A stretch of DNA of 7,012 bases from Candidatus Zixiibacteriota bacterium (GTDB lineage: Bacteria; Zixibacteria; MSB-5A5; CAIYYT01): positions 1 through 7,012 of the forward strand of contig JAGLUH010000120.1 in NCBI GenBank assembly GCA_023134875.1, in the 5' to 3' direction. Position numbers and translations under genes: made by a program. Every line of letters starts with the position of its first letter. Position 1 is the first letter of the stretch. This document shows positions 1 through 6,721 of this stretch, piece after piece. The notes under the pieces were generated by a model, which searched no databases, was not told the DNA's origin, and saw nothing but the letters and a program-made list of their open reading frames with translations.

Positions 1-267
1 TGTTATCCCAATCCCTTCTCACCTTTGCGTCAGACGTTGCACTTCAGTAATCCGCTGATCGGGGAAACAATGGTGCTGACCATCTATACCCTGACCGGTG
101 AAGAGGTTTTTACCTTGACACTAACGGCGGCGGAAGCGACGGCGGACGCCCTGGTCTGGGATGGCCGCAACAGCAGCGGGCAGATGGTTCTTAACGGTGT
201 CTATCTTGCCGTGCTTAACGTCGAGGGTAAGGGAGAAGTGCGTACCAAGATTGCAGTGGTGAAGTAA
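1..267 (+). CDS. C-terminus of a secreted protein with FlgD-Ig-like / T9SS-type sorting-like domain (5' partial)
   Basis: The reading frame is open from base 1, so the true start lies outside the window. The first visible residues read CYPNPFSP, the YPNPF motif that opens FlgD-Ig-like and type A T9SS C-terminal domains in FCB-group bacteria. The following 80 residues keep the family pattern: beta strands (VLTIYTLTGEEV), then ALVWDGRNSSGQMVLNGVYLAVL, then a final strand ending KIAVVK. W-DG-N-G-V-NGVY is the classic core of this fold. In known systems the domain is a secretion or surface-anchoring tail on large extracellular proteins; the passenger here is unseen. The stop codon shares a base with the next ATG (TAATG), so it is co-translated with the PorV-like gene, which fits a role in outer-membrane secretion. 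The family is clear; true T9SS dependence is inference. Confidence 0.85.
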   Translation, partial: CYPNPFSPLRQTLHFSNPLIGETMVLTIYTLTGEEVFTLTLTAAEATADALVWDGRNSSGQMVLNGVYLAVLNVEGKGEVRTKIAVVK

Positions 268-2114
268 TGAAACGCTTAGTTGGCATATTTATCTTGAGTT
301 GCCTGCTGATGACGACCGTCGTCCTGGCCGGTTCTGATCGCGCCGGTGTCCGACCGCTCTTCTCCTGTGGTGGTGGCGGACGCGCTCTGGGAATGGGTGG
401 CGCTAATGTCGCCCTGGCCGCCGATGCCGCCGCACTTTACTGGAACAGCGCTGCTCTCACGATGCTGCCTGATCGCTCTCTTTCCTTCATGCATCTCTCT
501 TTACCGGAAGGATCATACTATGATTTCATGGCTTTTGGCTGGCCGACTGTTGACTATGGTACCTTCGCGGTCGGCGCTTTTCTGTTGACGACGGATCAGA
601 TTCAGGCACGCGATAAAACCGGCAATTACTTAGGTGAATTCAGCGCCAATCAGCAGCTTTATCTGCTCGGTTATGGCAAACAGTTGAACCGCTACCTGGC
701 TCTCGGCGTGGCGATCAAGTTATTCGGGCATAATATCGGTGACTACGCCGCCTTTGGCGCCGGTGGGGATCTTGGTGTCAAGCTTGCCCTCAGCGACAAC
801 GTCGCCCTGGGGTTCAACGTCCAGAATATCATTGCGCCGGAGATCACCCTCGACCAGGACAGGGAGAGCCTGCCGACCAATTTCAAGGCGGGCCTGGGAT
901 TGACATTCCCCTTCAGCGAGGGTCACAACCGCCTTTCCTTTGAATTTGACATCGACAAAACCGACAATGTCGATCCAGTCTTCCATCTCGGCGGTGAACT
1001 GGCATTCCGTAACTCCTACTTCATCAGGGGCGGCTACGATGTCGACCAGGTCGCTTTCGGCGCCGGCATCAGGTATAAGCTTGTCTCGGTCGGTTATACC
1101 TATAAGACCGAGGAGTTCTTTGAGGCTCAGCATCGTCTCTCACTCGATATCTCTCTGGGCGGTTCCGTTGAATCAATCCTGCTCAAACGCCGCGAGGAAC
1201 AACGCTTAGTCGCAGAGAGGCTGGCTGCCGAACAGCGTGAACGGGAGCTTTTCGAGGCAACTACTCAGGCTCGCTACTTCTTCCAGAACGGCCTCTACGA
1301 CTCGGCTGAGGTCTACTACGAGAAGGTGGCGGTCTTATCCGGCAGCGATGATCAGGAGGCAATCAACCGTCTGGCGACTATCGAAGAGGAGAAGTCGAAC
1401 GAGTTGAGTGCCTCGGTGCGGGCGGCGGCGCTGGCGGAATCTGATTCGCTTGAGGCGGAAGAGCTTTTCACCGATGCGGCAACGGCGCTGACGGCTGGCG
1501 ATATTGAATCGTCAGCATGGCTGCTGGGGCGGCTGCGACCGTCGTTTGGTGATGACAGCAAGTTCAAGAACCTGGATGCCGAGTATGGCCTGCTGGTGAG
1601 CCGAAAGATCAGCGGCTTGAAAGGAGAAGCGCGCCGTCATCTGAGTAACAACGATCTCGCCGCTGCGGCTATCTGCTACGACGAGATGTTGCGGTCGAAT
1701 CGCAACGACAGGGCGGCGAGACAGGCTCTGAACTCTCTCAACCGGCGAATCATCTCGTTGAATCTGTTGCGTAATGGTATCGCGGCGATTAATAACGGCG
1801 ATACCCTGGCGGCGCTCTCCAGTTTCGACAGCCTGCTTGCTGTCAATCCCCATGACTCGGTAGCTATCGGTTTGATGCGCACCTTCTCGCCTGAGCCTGA
1901 TAGCCTCATGTCAAGTTCGCTGGCGGAGATTCAATCTGATCCCGATATCTGGCGCCTTTATCTTGAAGGCATTGAGAAGTTCCGTGAAGGGCAATATCGA
2001 GAGGCGATTGAATTGTGGCAGCAGGTGCTGAGTTCCTATCCCGGTAATGTGGAGACTAAGAAGAACATTACTCAGGCTAAGCTAAGACTTCAAGCGAGCA
2101 CTAAAATCGATTAG
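267..2114 (+). CDS. PorV/PorQ-like outer-membrane beta-barrel protein with C-terminal TPR-like domain
   Basis: This 615-residue protein starts with a signal peptide: KR, a hydrophobic stretch, then a probable cut after VVLA (residue 21). Residues about 27-297 resemble the PorV/PorQ (UPF0164-like) barrel family. The N-terminal hallmark is visible as GGGGRALGMGGANVALA, followed by ADAAALYWNSAAL, then alternating amphipathic strands with glycine and aromatic residues. PorV in Bacteroidetes is an outer-membrane shuttle of the type IX secretion system. Residues 303-330 form a charged helix rich in E, R and Q. Residues about 330-610 are helical with TPR-like repeats, the clearest being YLEGIEKFREGQYREAIELW followed by a proline-bounded turn. 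This tail would sit in the periplasm. Most PorV proteins are barrel only (roughly 300-400 aa), so the tail nearly doubles the size. The ATG overlaps the upstream stop and there is no strong Shine-Dalgarno, so translation is probably coupled. A terminator follows. Exact partners are unknown. Confidence 0.82.
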   Translation: MKRLVGIFILSCLLMTTVVLAGSDRAGVRPLFSCGGGGRALGMGGANVALAADAAALYWNSAALTMLPDRSLSFMHLSLPEGSYYDFMAFGWPTVDYGTFAVGAFLLTTDQIQARDKTGNYLGEFSANQQLYLLGYGKQLNRYLALGVAIKLFGHNIGDYAAFGAGGDLGVKLALSDNVALGFNVQNIIAPEITLDQDRESLPTNFKAGLGLTFPFSEGHNRLSFEFDIDKTDNVDPVFHLGGELAFRNSYFIRGGYDVDQVAFGAGIRYKLVSVGYTYKTEEFFEAQHRLSLDISLGGSVESILLKRREEQRLVAERLAAEQRERELFEATTQARYFFQNGLYDSAEVYYEKVAVLSGSDDQEAINRLATIEEEKSNELSASVRAAALAESDSLEAEELFTDAATALTAGDIESSAWLLGRLRPSFGDDSKFKNLDAEYGLLVSRKISGLKGEARRHLSNNDLAAAAICYDEMLRSNRNDRAARQALNSLNRRIISLNLLRNGIAAINNGDTLAALSSFDSLLAVNPHDSVAIGLMRTFSPEPDSLMSSSLAEIQSDPDIWRLYLEGIEKFREGQYREAIELWQQVLSSYPGNVETKKNITQAKLRLQASTKID

Positions 2115-2132
2115 TAACTAATGTATTCGGGT

Positions 2133-2160
2133 TGCGGCTCTTTTGCCGCATTCTTTTTTA
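2133..2160 (+). terminator. Rho-independent terminator after the PorV-like gene
   Basis: A perfect 6-bp stem, TGCGGC (2133-2138) with GCCGCA (2145-2150), encloses a TCTTTT loop and is followed at once by TTCTTTTTTA. It begins 18 bases after the stop of the PorV-like gene. The stem is short but GC-rich, and the T-tract is strong. It separates the envelope operon from the signalling operon. Confidence 0.82.
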
Positions 2161-2189
2161 TAGACATTGTTTTTCGCCCCTGATATCTT
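2161..2189 (+). promoter_or_regulatory. Probable sigma70-type promoter of the signalling operon (leaderless start)
   Basis: TAGACA (2161-2166, five of six matches to TTGACA) is followed after exactly 17 bases by TATCTT (2184-2189, four of six matches to TATAAT). The -35 box touches the end of the upstream T-tract. Transcription would begin about seven bases past the -10 box, at or next to the A of ATG 2196, and no Shine-Dalgarno is visible before that ATG. TATCTTTG (2184-2191) also fits the Bacteroidetes TAnnTTTG element, but I see no well-spaced TTTG upstream. The call is sequence matching plus inference. Confidence 0.5.
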
Positions 2190-2195
2190 TGTTTG

Positions 2196-5021
2196 ATGCG
2201 ATTATTCCGTAGGCCAACCAAGGAGATTTTCACCGAGTTCCCGGCGGTGGAAGGCAAGTTACCTGATATCCGTGACTTCATCGAGTCGGTGTTGCAGGAA
2301 ACCCCCTTTCGGCGCAAGGATATTACCGGCATAATGCTGGCCGTCGAAGAAGCCTGCACCAATATCATTCGCCATGCCTATCTGATGGGTGAGGGCGTCT
2401 TAAAAGTAAGAGTTTCTCTCTATTCCGACCGTTTTCAGATATCTCTTTTCGATACCGGAAGAAGTTTCGATTTTGAAAGCGCCTCGGAACCGGACTTAAA
2501 GCGTTACATTAAGACAGGGCGCAAAGGTGGTCTGGGGATTTATCTTATCCGCAAGATCACCGATCAGGTTTCCTACCATAGCCGGCATGGTATCAATGAA
2601 TTGCGTATGCTTAAGCGTTATCCCCGTGTACGTCCGGTTACCTTCACGGCACCGCGAGGGATGTCGCTGCGGGTTAAGTTCTCTCTCTGGACTTCCCTGG
2701 TGATGACGGCGATTATTGTATCGGTGTACTTATACTGGGAAGGGAAATCGGTCGACTCACTAAGGCAGCAATTTGCCGAAGTGACCGCCGAGTACTCGCG
2801 CACCATTGCCACCCAGGCCGCCAATTTCTTCCTGAACAACAGCTCTGATGTCGAGTTCGATGAATTCGTGCACAACTTCGCCTTGCAGGACCGTGACGTC
2901 AGCGTCATAAGTATCGTCGATAATCGTGGTCTTGTGGTCGCCTCCACCGAATCCCCGCAACTGTTGCATCGGCCCTATCGACCGCCTGCTGGCGTCAATC
3001 CCACCCTGCCGGGAGAAGCTCAGCTTTATGAATCTGAATCAGGCGCCTCGATGCGCTATTTCTTGTATGAAATCAAGTCGGGCAATCGGGTTCTCGGCAC
3101 CGCGCATGTCGCCTTTTCCGAATCAGGTCTCAGCCACAACATCGTCGCCGCCCGTCGCGATATCCTGGTCGTGGTCGGGTTCACCTTCCTCTTCAGCATA
3201 GTTGCCGTCTTTCTTCTGGCCAATTACTTCGTCAAACCAATGCAGAAACTGATTGAGGGCGTTCGTCGTCTCGGTCATGGCGACCTTGACAGCCGCGTCG
3301 AAATCGAGGGAGCAGGGGAGTTTAGCGCGATTGCCGAGGCTTTCAATGAGATGACGGTTAAGTTCAAGGAGGCACAGGAGAATCTGGTCGAGCAGGAAAA
3401 AATCCGCAAAGAGATGCAGGTGGCGCAGGATATCCAGCACGCGCTCCTGCCGCGCCAGTTCCCTGATGTCGAAGGCTTCGATATCGCCACGACTTACAAG
3501 GCCGCTAAGGATGTCGGCGGCGACTACTACGATTTTTTCTGGATCGACCCCAATACGCTCGGCATAGTGGTGGCCGATGTTTCCGGTAAGGGTGTCCCCG
3601 GTTCACTGGTGATGACCATGATTCGCACCGCGATTCGGCTGGAGTCACGTGGTAACCGTTCCGCGGTCGATATCCTCGCGCGGGTAAATGATTTCGTTAC
3701 CGAGGATGTGCGCAAGGGGATGTTTATCACCATCTTCCTGGTTGTCCTTGATACCAGGAACCGCCGCATTTCCTTCGCTTCCGCCGGTCACAACCCGATG
3801 ATCCTCTACCGCCGCGAGGAGGACAAGACCTACTTCCTCAATCCCAAGGGTATTCCTCTCGGTATCACCCTGCCGGAGGGCATCAGCTTCGAGGAGAACC
3901 TGAAAAGCGAGGGAGTACGGCTTAAATGCGACGATGTTCTTGTAATCTATACTGACGGCATCACCGAGGCGATGGATGCCCGGAAGCGGCAATATGGCAT
4001 TGCCGGCTTTCTCGAATTCATCCGCAACAACTCCGATCTCTCTCCCGATGAGTTTGTCGAGATGTTCACCGACGAACTGAAGAGTTTCTGCGGCCAGGCG
4101 GAACAGCATGATGACATTACAATGGTTGTCATCAAGGAGAAGATCGAGGCCGATCAGTATATCTTTGCGCGGCGTAAGAAACTCCTCGACCTGGTGGAGA
4201 AGGAAGAAAAGTCGATTGCGGAAGCCTGCCGCCTGATGAATCTTTCCCCGTCAACCTATTATCGCTATCGCAAGCGCTATGAGCTATATGGCGATGAAGG
4301 TCTCTTGAATAAGAAGCTGCGTGTCGATGATGAACCAGTTCAGTTAAGCTATGAGCAGCGCAACCAGATGCTGGCGATCATTCACGCCAATCCCGACTAC
4401 GGCGCCACTCGCATCCGGAAGGAACTGGAAACGAAATTCGATGGCGCCGCCAGGCTGGATGACAAGATTATCTACATCGAACTAGTGCGCCTGCGACTCA
4501 ACAACAAACGTCAGCGCTACGATTATGTCAGGCGTCAGGGGGGTGTACTCACCACGCAGCAGCAGGCGGAATTTGAAAAGCTGTCCGCTGCCGTTACCGC
4601 CACCGGTCAGGCTGTTGATCGCCATGAGTATGTCGAACAGATCAAGGAGTCACTGCAACAGCAGGAGCAGGAGAAAGCTGATCGCTGGAGAGACCTGCTG
4701 GCTGATTCCGGCATCCACGCTGAACGTAATGAGATACTGGCGGCGATGTTTGCCGAATTGGATGGTCAGGTTACAGATGAACAGTTAAACCTCCTGCTGA
4801 CCCGCATCACCGAGCGCCTCGGCGATATCGACCAGGAACAGGAGAAAAAACATGTTCTGTCAACCGCCAGACTGAGCCAGCAGGATGCAACCGGCTGGCA
4901 GCAGCGAGGTGAGGAGGGGATCGATTTGGAAGTCATCTCCCTGCCGGAGGAGAGCGACGATTTTGATTTCGATGAGTATAAGAAGAAAATGTCACGGCGT
5001 CCGACGGGAGGTCAGGAGTAG
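2196..5021 (+). CDS. Membrane sensor fusing RsbW-like kinase, HAMP, SpoIIE/RsbU PP2C phosphatase and transposase-like HTH
   Basis: I chose ATG 2196 over TTG 2193, giving 941 residues; numbering is from that ATG. Residues 10-145 are an RsbW-type HATPase: EEACTNIIRHAY with N56, DTG at 86-88 and GGLG at 111-114, so the ATP site looks intact. A transmembrane helix lies at about 160-181, then a roughly 140-residue extracytoplasmic sensor that may be Cache/PAS-like (VISIVDNRGLVVAST), a second helix at 322-344, and HAMP at 345-397. Residues 398-648 are a SpoIIE-type PP2C phosphatase with GGDYYD (D443, D446), ADVSGKG (D461), AGHNP, YTDG and HDD (D639, D640). All metal-ligand motifs are present, so it is probably active on phospho-STAS proteins. 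Residues 660-705 form a helix-turn-helix like IS481/IS630-type transposases (SIAEACRLMNLSPSTYYRYRKRY). Residues 718-780 resemble the second winged domain (NPDYGATRIRKEL). A Gln/Glu-rich helical tail ends in an acidic patch, SDDFDFDEY. The stop overlaps the parA-like start (TAGTG). Kinase action is inferred. Confidence 0.85.
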   Translation: MRLFRRPTKEIFTEFPAVEGKLPDIRDFIESVLQETPFRRKDITGIMLAVEEACTNIIRHAYLMGEGVLKVRVSLYSDRFQISLFDTGRSFDFESASEPDLKRYIKTGRKGGLGIYLIRKITDQVSYHSRHGINELRMLKRYPRVRPVTFTAPRGMSLRVKFSLWTSLVMTAIIVSVYLYWEGKSVDSLRQQFAEVTAEYSRTIATQAANFFLNNSSDVEFDEFVHNFALQDRDVSVISIVDNRGLVVASTESPQLLHRPYRPPAGVNPTLPGEAQLYESESGASMRYFLYEIKSGNRVLGTAHVAFSESGLSHNIVAARRDILVVVGFTFLFSIVAVFLLANYFVKPMQKLIEGVRRLGHGDLDSRVEIEGAGEFSAIAEAFNEMTVKFKEAQENLVEQEKIRKEMQVAQDIQHALLPRQFPDVEGFDIATTYKAAKDVGGDYYDFFWIDPNTLGIVVADVSGKGVPGSLVMTMIRTAIRLESRGNRSAVDILARVNDFVTEDVRKGMFITIFLVVLDTRNRRISFASAGHNPMILYRREEDKTYFLNPKGIPLGITLPEGISFEENLKSEGVRLKCDDVLVIYTDGITEAMDARKRQYGIAGFLEFIRNNSDLSPDEFVEMFTDELKSFCGQAEQHDDITMVVIKEKIEADQYIFARRKKLLDLVEKEEKSIAEACRLMNLSPSTYYRYRKRYELYGDEGLLNKKLRVDDEPVQLSYEQRNQMLAIIHANPDYGATRIRKELETKFDGAARLDDKIIYIELVRLRLNNKRQRYDYVRRQGGVLTTQQQAEFEKLSAAVTATGQAVDRHEYVEQIKESLQQQEQEKADRWRDLLADSGIHAERNEILAAMFAELDGQVTDEQLNLLLTRITERLGDIDQEQEKKHVLSTARLSQQDATGWQQRGEEGIDLEVISLPEESDDFDFDEYKKKMSRRPTGGQE
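5006..5018 (+). promoter_or_regulatory. Ribosome binding site fixing the GTG start of the ParA-like gene
   Basis: GGGAGG (5006-5011) lies nine bases before GTG 5021; a second AGGAG (5014-5018) is probably too close to act. The site is inside the last codons of the phosphatase gene. It supports the GTG start, as does the fact that ParA proteins begin just before the first beta strand (here RKIAVITSKGG). Confidence 0.75.
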
Positions 5022-5806
5022 TGCGCAAAATTGCGGTTATAACCTCCAAGGGAGGTACCGGCAAGACGACTACGGTAATCAACGTCGCTCATTGCTTGTC
5101 ATTGTCGGGCAACAAGGTACTTATTGTCGATTGTGACAGTCAGAGCAATGTGGCGATAGCGTTCGACAAAAGGCCAGCGCGCGGTCTGGCCGAACTCCTG
5201 ACCAACGGTCAGGTCGACATCATTCCCTTGCGTCCCAATCTCTACCTGATCGACTCCGGCGGCCGGCGGCTGGTGGAGACGGAACTCTATCTTGCCCGCC
5301 AGACTGATCGGGAAACCCGCCTCCGACAGGTACTGGCAAATCTGCGGGGCAGCGACTATGTCATCTGCGACTGTCCGCCTGCTGTCAACCTGATTAACCT
5401 CAATGTTCTCAATTACGTTGACGGTGTGGTTATTCCGGTGTCGATGGATTTTTTTGCTTGTGAAGGCGCTCGAAAAACTCTTATCTTGCTTGATGAGATC
5501 TATGACAAGATCGGTCATCACGTCGAATTGCTGGGCATCCTTGCCACCTTCTACGACGTCAGGACCAGGGTCTCGAAAAAGATCTATCACCAATTGTTGG
5601 CGGAGTTCGGCGATAAAATGTTTGCCACCAGGATAAGGATTAACACGCAGTTGAAAGAAGCGCAGTTGTACCGCCGCACTATTTTCGAGCATGCTCCTTA
5701 CTCGAATGGCGCGCTCGATTATTTCCTGTTCACCAAGGAGATCACCGATACTAAACGGAGCGAGGAAGCAGTAGTCGCGGAGGGGAGTGAGCAGTGGAAG
5801 GCATAA
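5021..5806 (+). CDS. Orphan ParA/Soj-family ATPase
   Basis: This 261-residue protein is the usual size for a chromosomal ParA/Soj-type P-loop ATPase. The deviant Walker A is KGGTGKTTT (residues 10-18) with signature lysine K10 and P-loop lysine K15. The Walker A' region is LIVDCDSQSN (D37, D39), and the switch II/Walker B strand is VICDCPP (D117). Family members bind ATP as dimers, coat DNA nonspecifically and release it when a partner stimulates hydrolysis; they place plasmids, chromosomes or protein complexes. No ParB-like gene follows and I see no parS-like site, so cargo positioning (as with PpfA, ParC or McdA) is more likely than DNA partition. It lies between a membrane phosphatase and a STAS protein with a 1-base overlap upstream and 13 bases downstream, so either neighbour may be the cargo or activator. 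Family assignment is firm; role is inference. Signature residues look intact. Confidence 0.92.
   Translation: MRKIAVITSKGGTGKTTTVINVAHCLSLSGNKVLIVDCDSQSNVAIAFDKRPARGLAELLTNGQVDIIPLRPNLYLIDSGGRRLVETELYLARQTDRETRLRQVLANLRGSDYVICDCPPAVNLINLNVLNYVDGVVIPVSMDFFACEGARKTLILLDEIYDKIGHHVELLGILATFYDVRTRVSKKIYHQLLAEFGDKMFATRIRINTQLKEAQLYRRTIFEHAPYSNGALDYFLFTKEITDTKRSEEAVVAEGSEQWKA
5779..5787 (+). promoter_or_regulatory. Ribosome binding site fixing the GTG start of the STAS gene
   Basis: GGAGGGGAG (5779-5787) ends six bases before GTG 5794. It lies inside the last codons of the ParA-like gene. It favours the GTG start, which also places the first STAS beta strand at the proper distance from the N-terminus. 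Confidence 0.75.
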
Positions 5807-6498
5807 AGATATCACTTGATACCACCGGCGCCGGTAACGACATCAACCTGGTACGGGTTGATGGTGTGATCGATACCATGACCGCCACCGAGCTGGAACG
5901 GGTTCTTGATTCACTACTGAAACAGAACAAGTTCAACATCATCGTCGATCTTGCGGGTGTGGATTATATCTCCTCGGCGGGCTGGGGTATCTTCATCAGC
6001 AATATCAGGGAAATCCGCGCCAACGCCGGTGACATCAAACTGGCGCGGATGATCGCCAGCGTGTATGAGATTTTCGAGCTGCTCGAATTCGATTCGATCC
6101 TGCATGCTTATGACAACATCGAGAAAGCCCGCAACAATTTCCAACTGGGTGGGTGGGATGGCCACCGTAAGAGAACTTCGGAATTGACCGCCGATACCGA
6201 AGTTCTGCAAACTGAGCAACCGGTCGAGGTCAAAACCGAGGAGTATCAACCGACTGAAGAGCCGCCTCAGCCTGAAGTGGACACTACCGCGGCGGCGGCA
6301 CCACAACCGGCGATTGCGGAGCGAGTGCTGGCGCTGGTCAAAGCTGACCCCTTCTACACCATCCGTGAAATAGTGCGATTGGTAAACGAAGGTTCGGACA
6401 ATGCCGGTGAACCTGCCGGCTGGTGGAAGGTCTGGAATATCCTGCGTCGCAATTCGCTGTTGTCAAAAAGACGTCGTTGCCGCTACAGCCGTCGTTAG
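5794..6498 (+). CDS. STAS-domain anti-sigma-factor antagonist with C-terminal winged-helix-like basic domain
   Basis: Residues 1-116 of 234 form a STAS domain of the SpoIIAA/RsbV type. The pattern NLVRVDGVIDTMTATELERVL is followed by IIVDLAGVDYISSAGWGIF. The second serine of that pair, Ser61, aligns with phosphorylated Ser58 of Bacillus SpoIIAA, so it is probably the target of the RsbW-like kinase and PP2C phosphatase encoded two genes upstream. Family members are usually about 110 residues and end here. This one continues with a low-complexity Pro/Glu/Thr/Ala linker (about 120-172) and a compact terminal domain (173-234). That domain has predicted helices IAERVLALVKAD, TIREIVRLVNE and WWKVWNILRRN, ending in the strongly basic SKRRRCRYSRR. 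The layout suggests a winged helix that could bind DNA, RNA or a partner; I recognise no named family. It overlaps the ParA-like gene by 13 bases and closes the operon. The STAS call is firm; DNA binding is inference. Confidence 0.88.
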   Translation: MEGIKISLDTTGAGNDINLVRVDGVIDTMTATELERVLDSLLKQNKFNIIVDLAGVDYISSAGWGIFISNIREIRANAGDIKLARMIASVYEIFELLEFDSILHAYDNIEKARNNFQLGGWDGHRKRTSELTADTEVLQTEQPVEVKTEEYQPTEEPPQPEVDTTAAAAPQPAIAERVLALVKADPFYTIREIVRLVNEGSDNAGEPAGWWKVWNILRRNSLLSKRRRCRYSRR

Positions 6499-6513
6499 TT
6501 ACGATACTTGTAG

Positions 6514-6536
6514 ATCGAAACCGTTACGGTTTCGAT
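6514..6536. repeat. Perfect 23-base palindrome (two 11-base arms)
   Basis: Arms ATCGAAACCGT and ACGGTTTCGAT flank a single central T. It starts 16 bases after the STAS stop. As RNA it folds into a hairpin, but no T-tract follows, so it is not a classic intrinsic terminator. It could be an operator for a dimeric regulator or an mRNA 3'-end stabiliser. The half-site ATCGAAAC recurs at 6856-6863, next to the promoter of the ABC gene. Confidence 0.7.
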
Positions 6537-6559
6537 ATGTCAAAGAACAAAGGAGAGGC

Positions 6560-6573
6560 TTAATCCGGATTAA
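6560..6573. repeat. Perfect 14-base palindrome TTAATCCGGATTAA
   Basis: The sequence equals its own reverse complement with no spacer. Such even-length AT-flanked palindromes suit dimeric DNA-binding proteins, but chance cannot be excluded. It lies 23 bases after the 23-base palindrome. Function is unknown. Confidence 0.5.
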
Positions 6574-6620
6574 CCGGCAAAAAGCGGAGCAACCAGCGGC
6601 AGGGACGCTTGAGTCTCGGT

Positions 6621-6688
6621 AACCGTTTGTCGGGTTTCGCGTTCCGTCCGCCTACGGCGGACTTCACTGGGAACCCGACCTACAGGTT
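6621..6688. repeat. Nested long hairpin with GTCCGCC-TAC-GGCGGAC core
   Basis: The inner perfect stem pairs GTCCGCC (6646-6652) with GGCGGAC (6656-6662) around TAC. The outer perfect stem pairs GTCGGGTT (6629-6636) with AACCCGAC (6672-6679). Beyond it the arms stay related (AACCGTTT on the left, CTACAGGTT on the right). Palindromes of this style resemble bacterial intergenic REP-type repeats. Confidence 0.7.
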
Positions 6689-6721
6689 GTTCCGTGTGCA
6701 ACACACCATACGCAACAACCT
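6684..6721. repeat. Hairpin with AGGTTGTT / AACAACCT arms
   Basis: AGGTTGTT (6684-6691) pairs with AACAACCT (6714-6721). Inside, GTGTG (6694-6698) pairs with CACAC (6702-6706) around CAA. The same heptamer recurs nearby: ACAACCT at 6728-6734 and GGTTGTT at 6751-6757, so alternative foldings are possible. Confidence 0.65.

Noticed and set aside
720..1133. Minus-strand open frame (137 codons) opposite the PorV-like barrel
   Set aside because: It is a shadow frame; the plus-strand barrel is well supported.
3645..4109. Minus-strand open frame (154 codons) opposite the PP2C domain
   Set aside because: It is a shadow of the conserved phosphatase frame, with no ribosome site or family-like sequence.
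5099..5815. Long minus-strand open frame (238 codons) opposite the ParA-like gene
   Set aside because: It is antisense to a gene with intact ParA motifs. Its translation shows no recognisable family pattern, and it would overlap both neighbours.
6514..6536. Intrinsic terminator for the signalling operon
   Set aside because: The hairpin is perfect, but no T-tract follows, so I list it as a palindrome of unknown role instead.
6574..6625. Possible c-di-GMP (GEMM-like) riboswitch, from GGCAAA and GGGACGC
   Set aside because: The two boxes occur in order, but the expected GNRA-capped stem between them and the AAAGCC after GGGACGC are absent. The bases are better explained by the inverted-repeat element.
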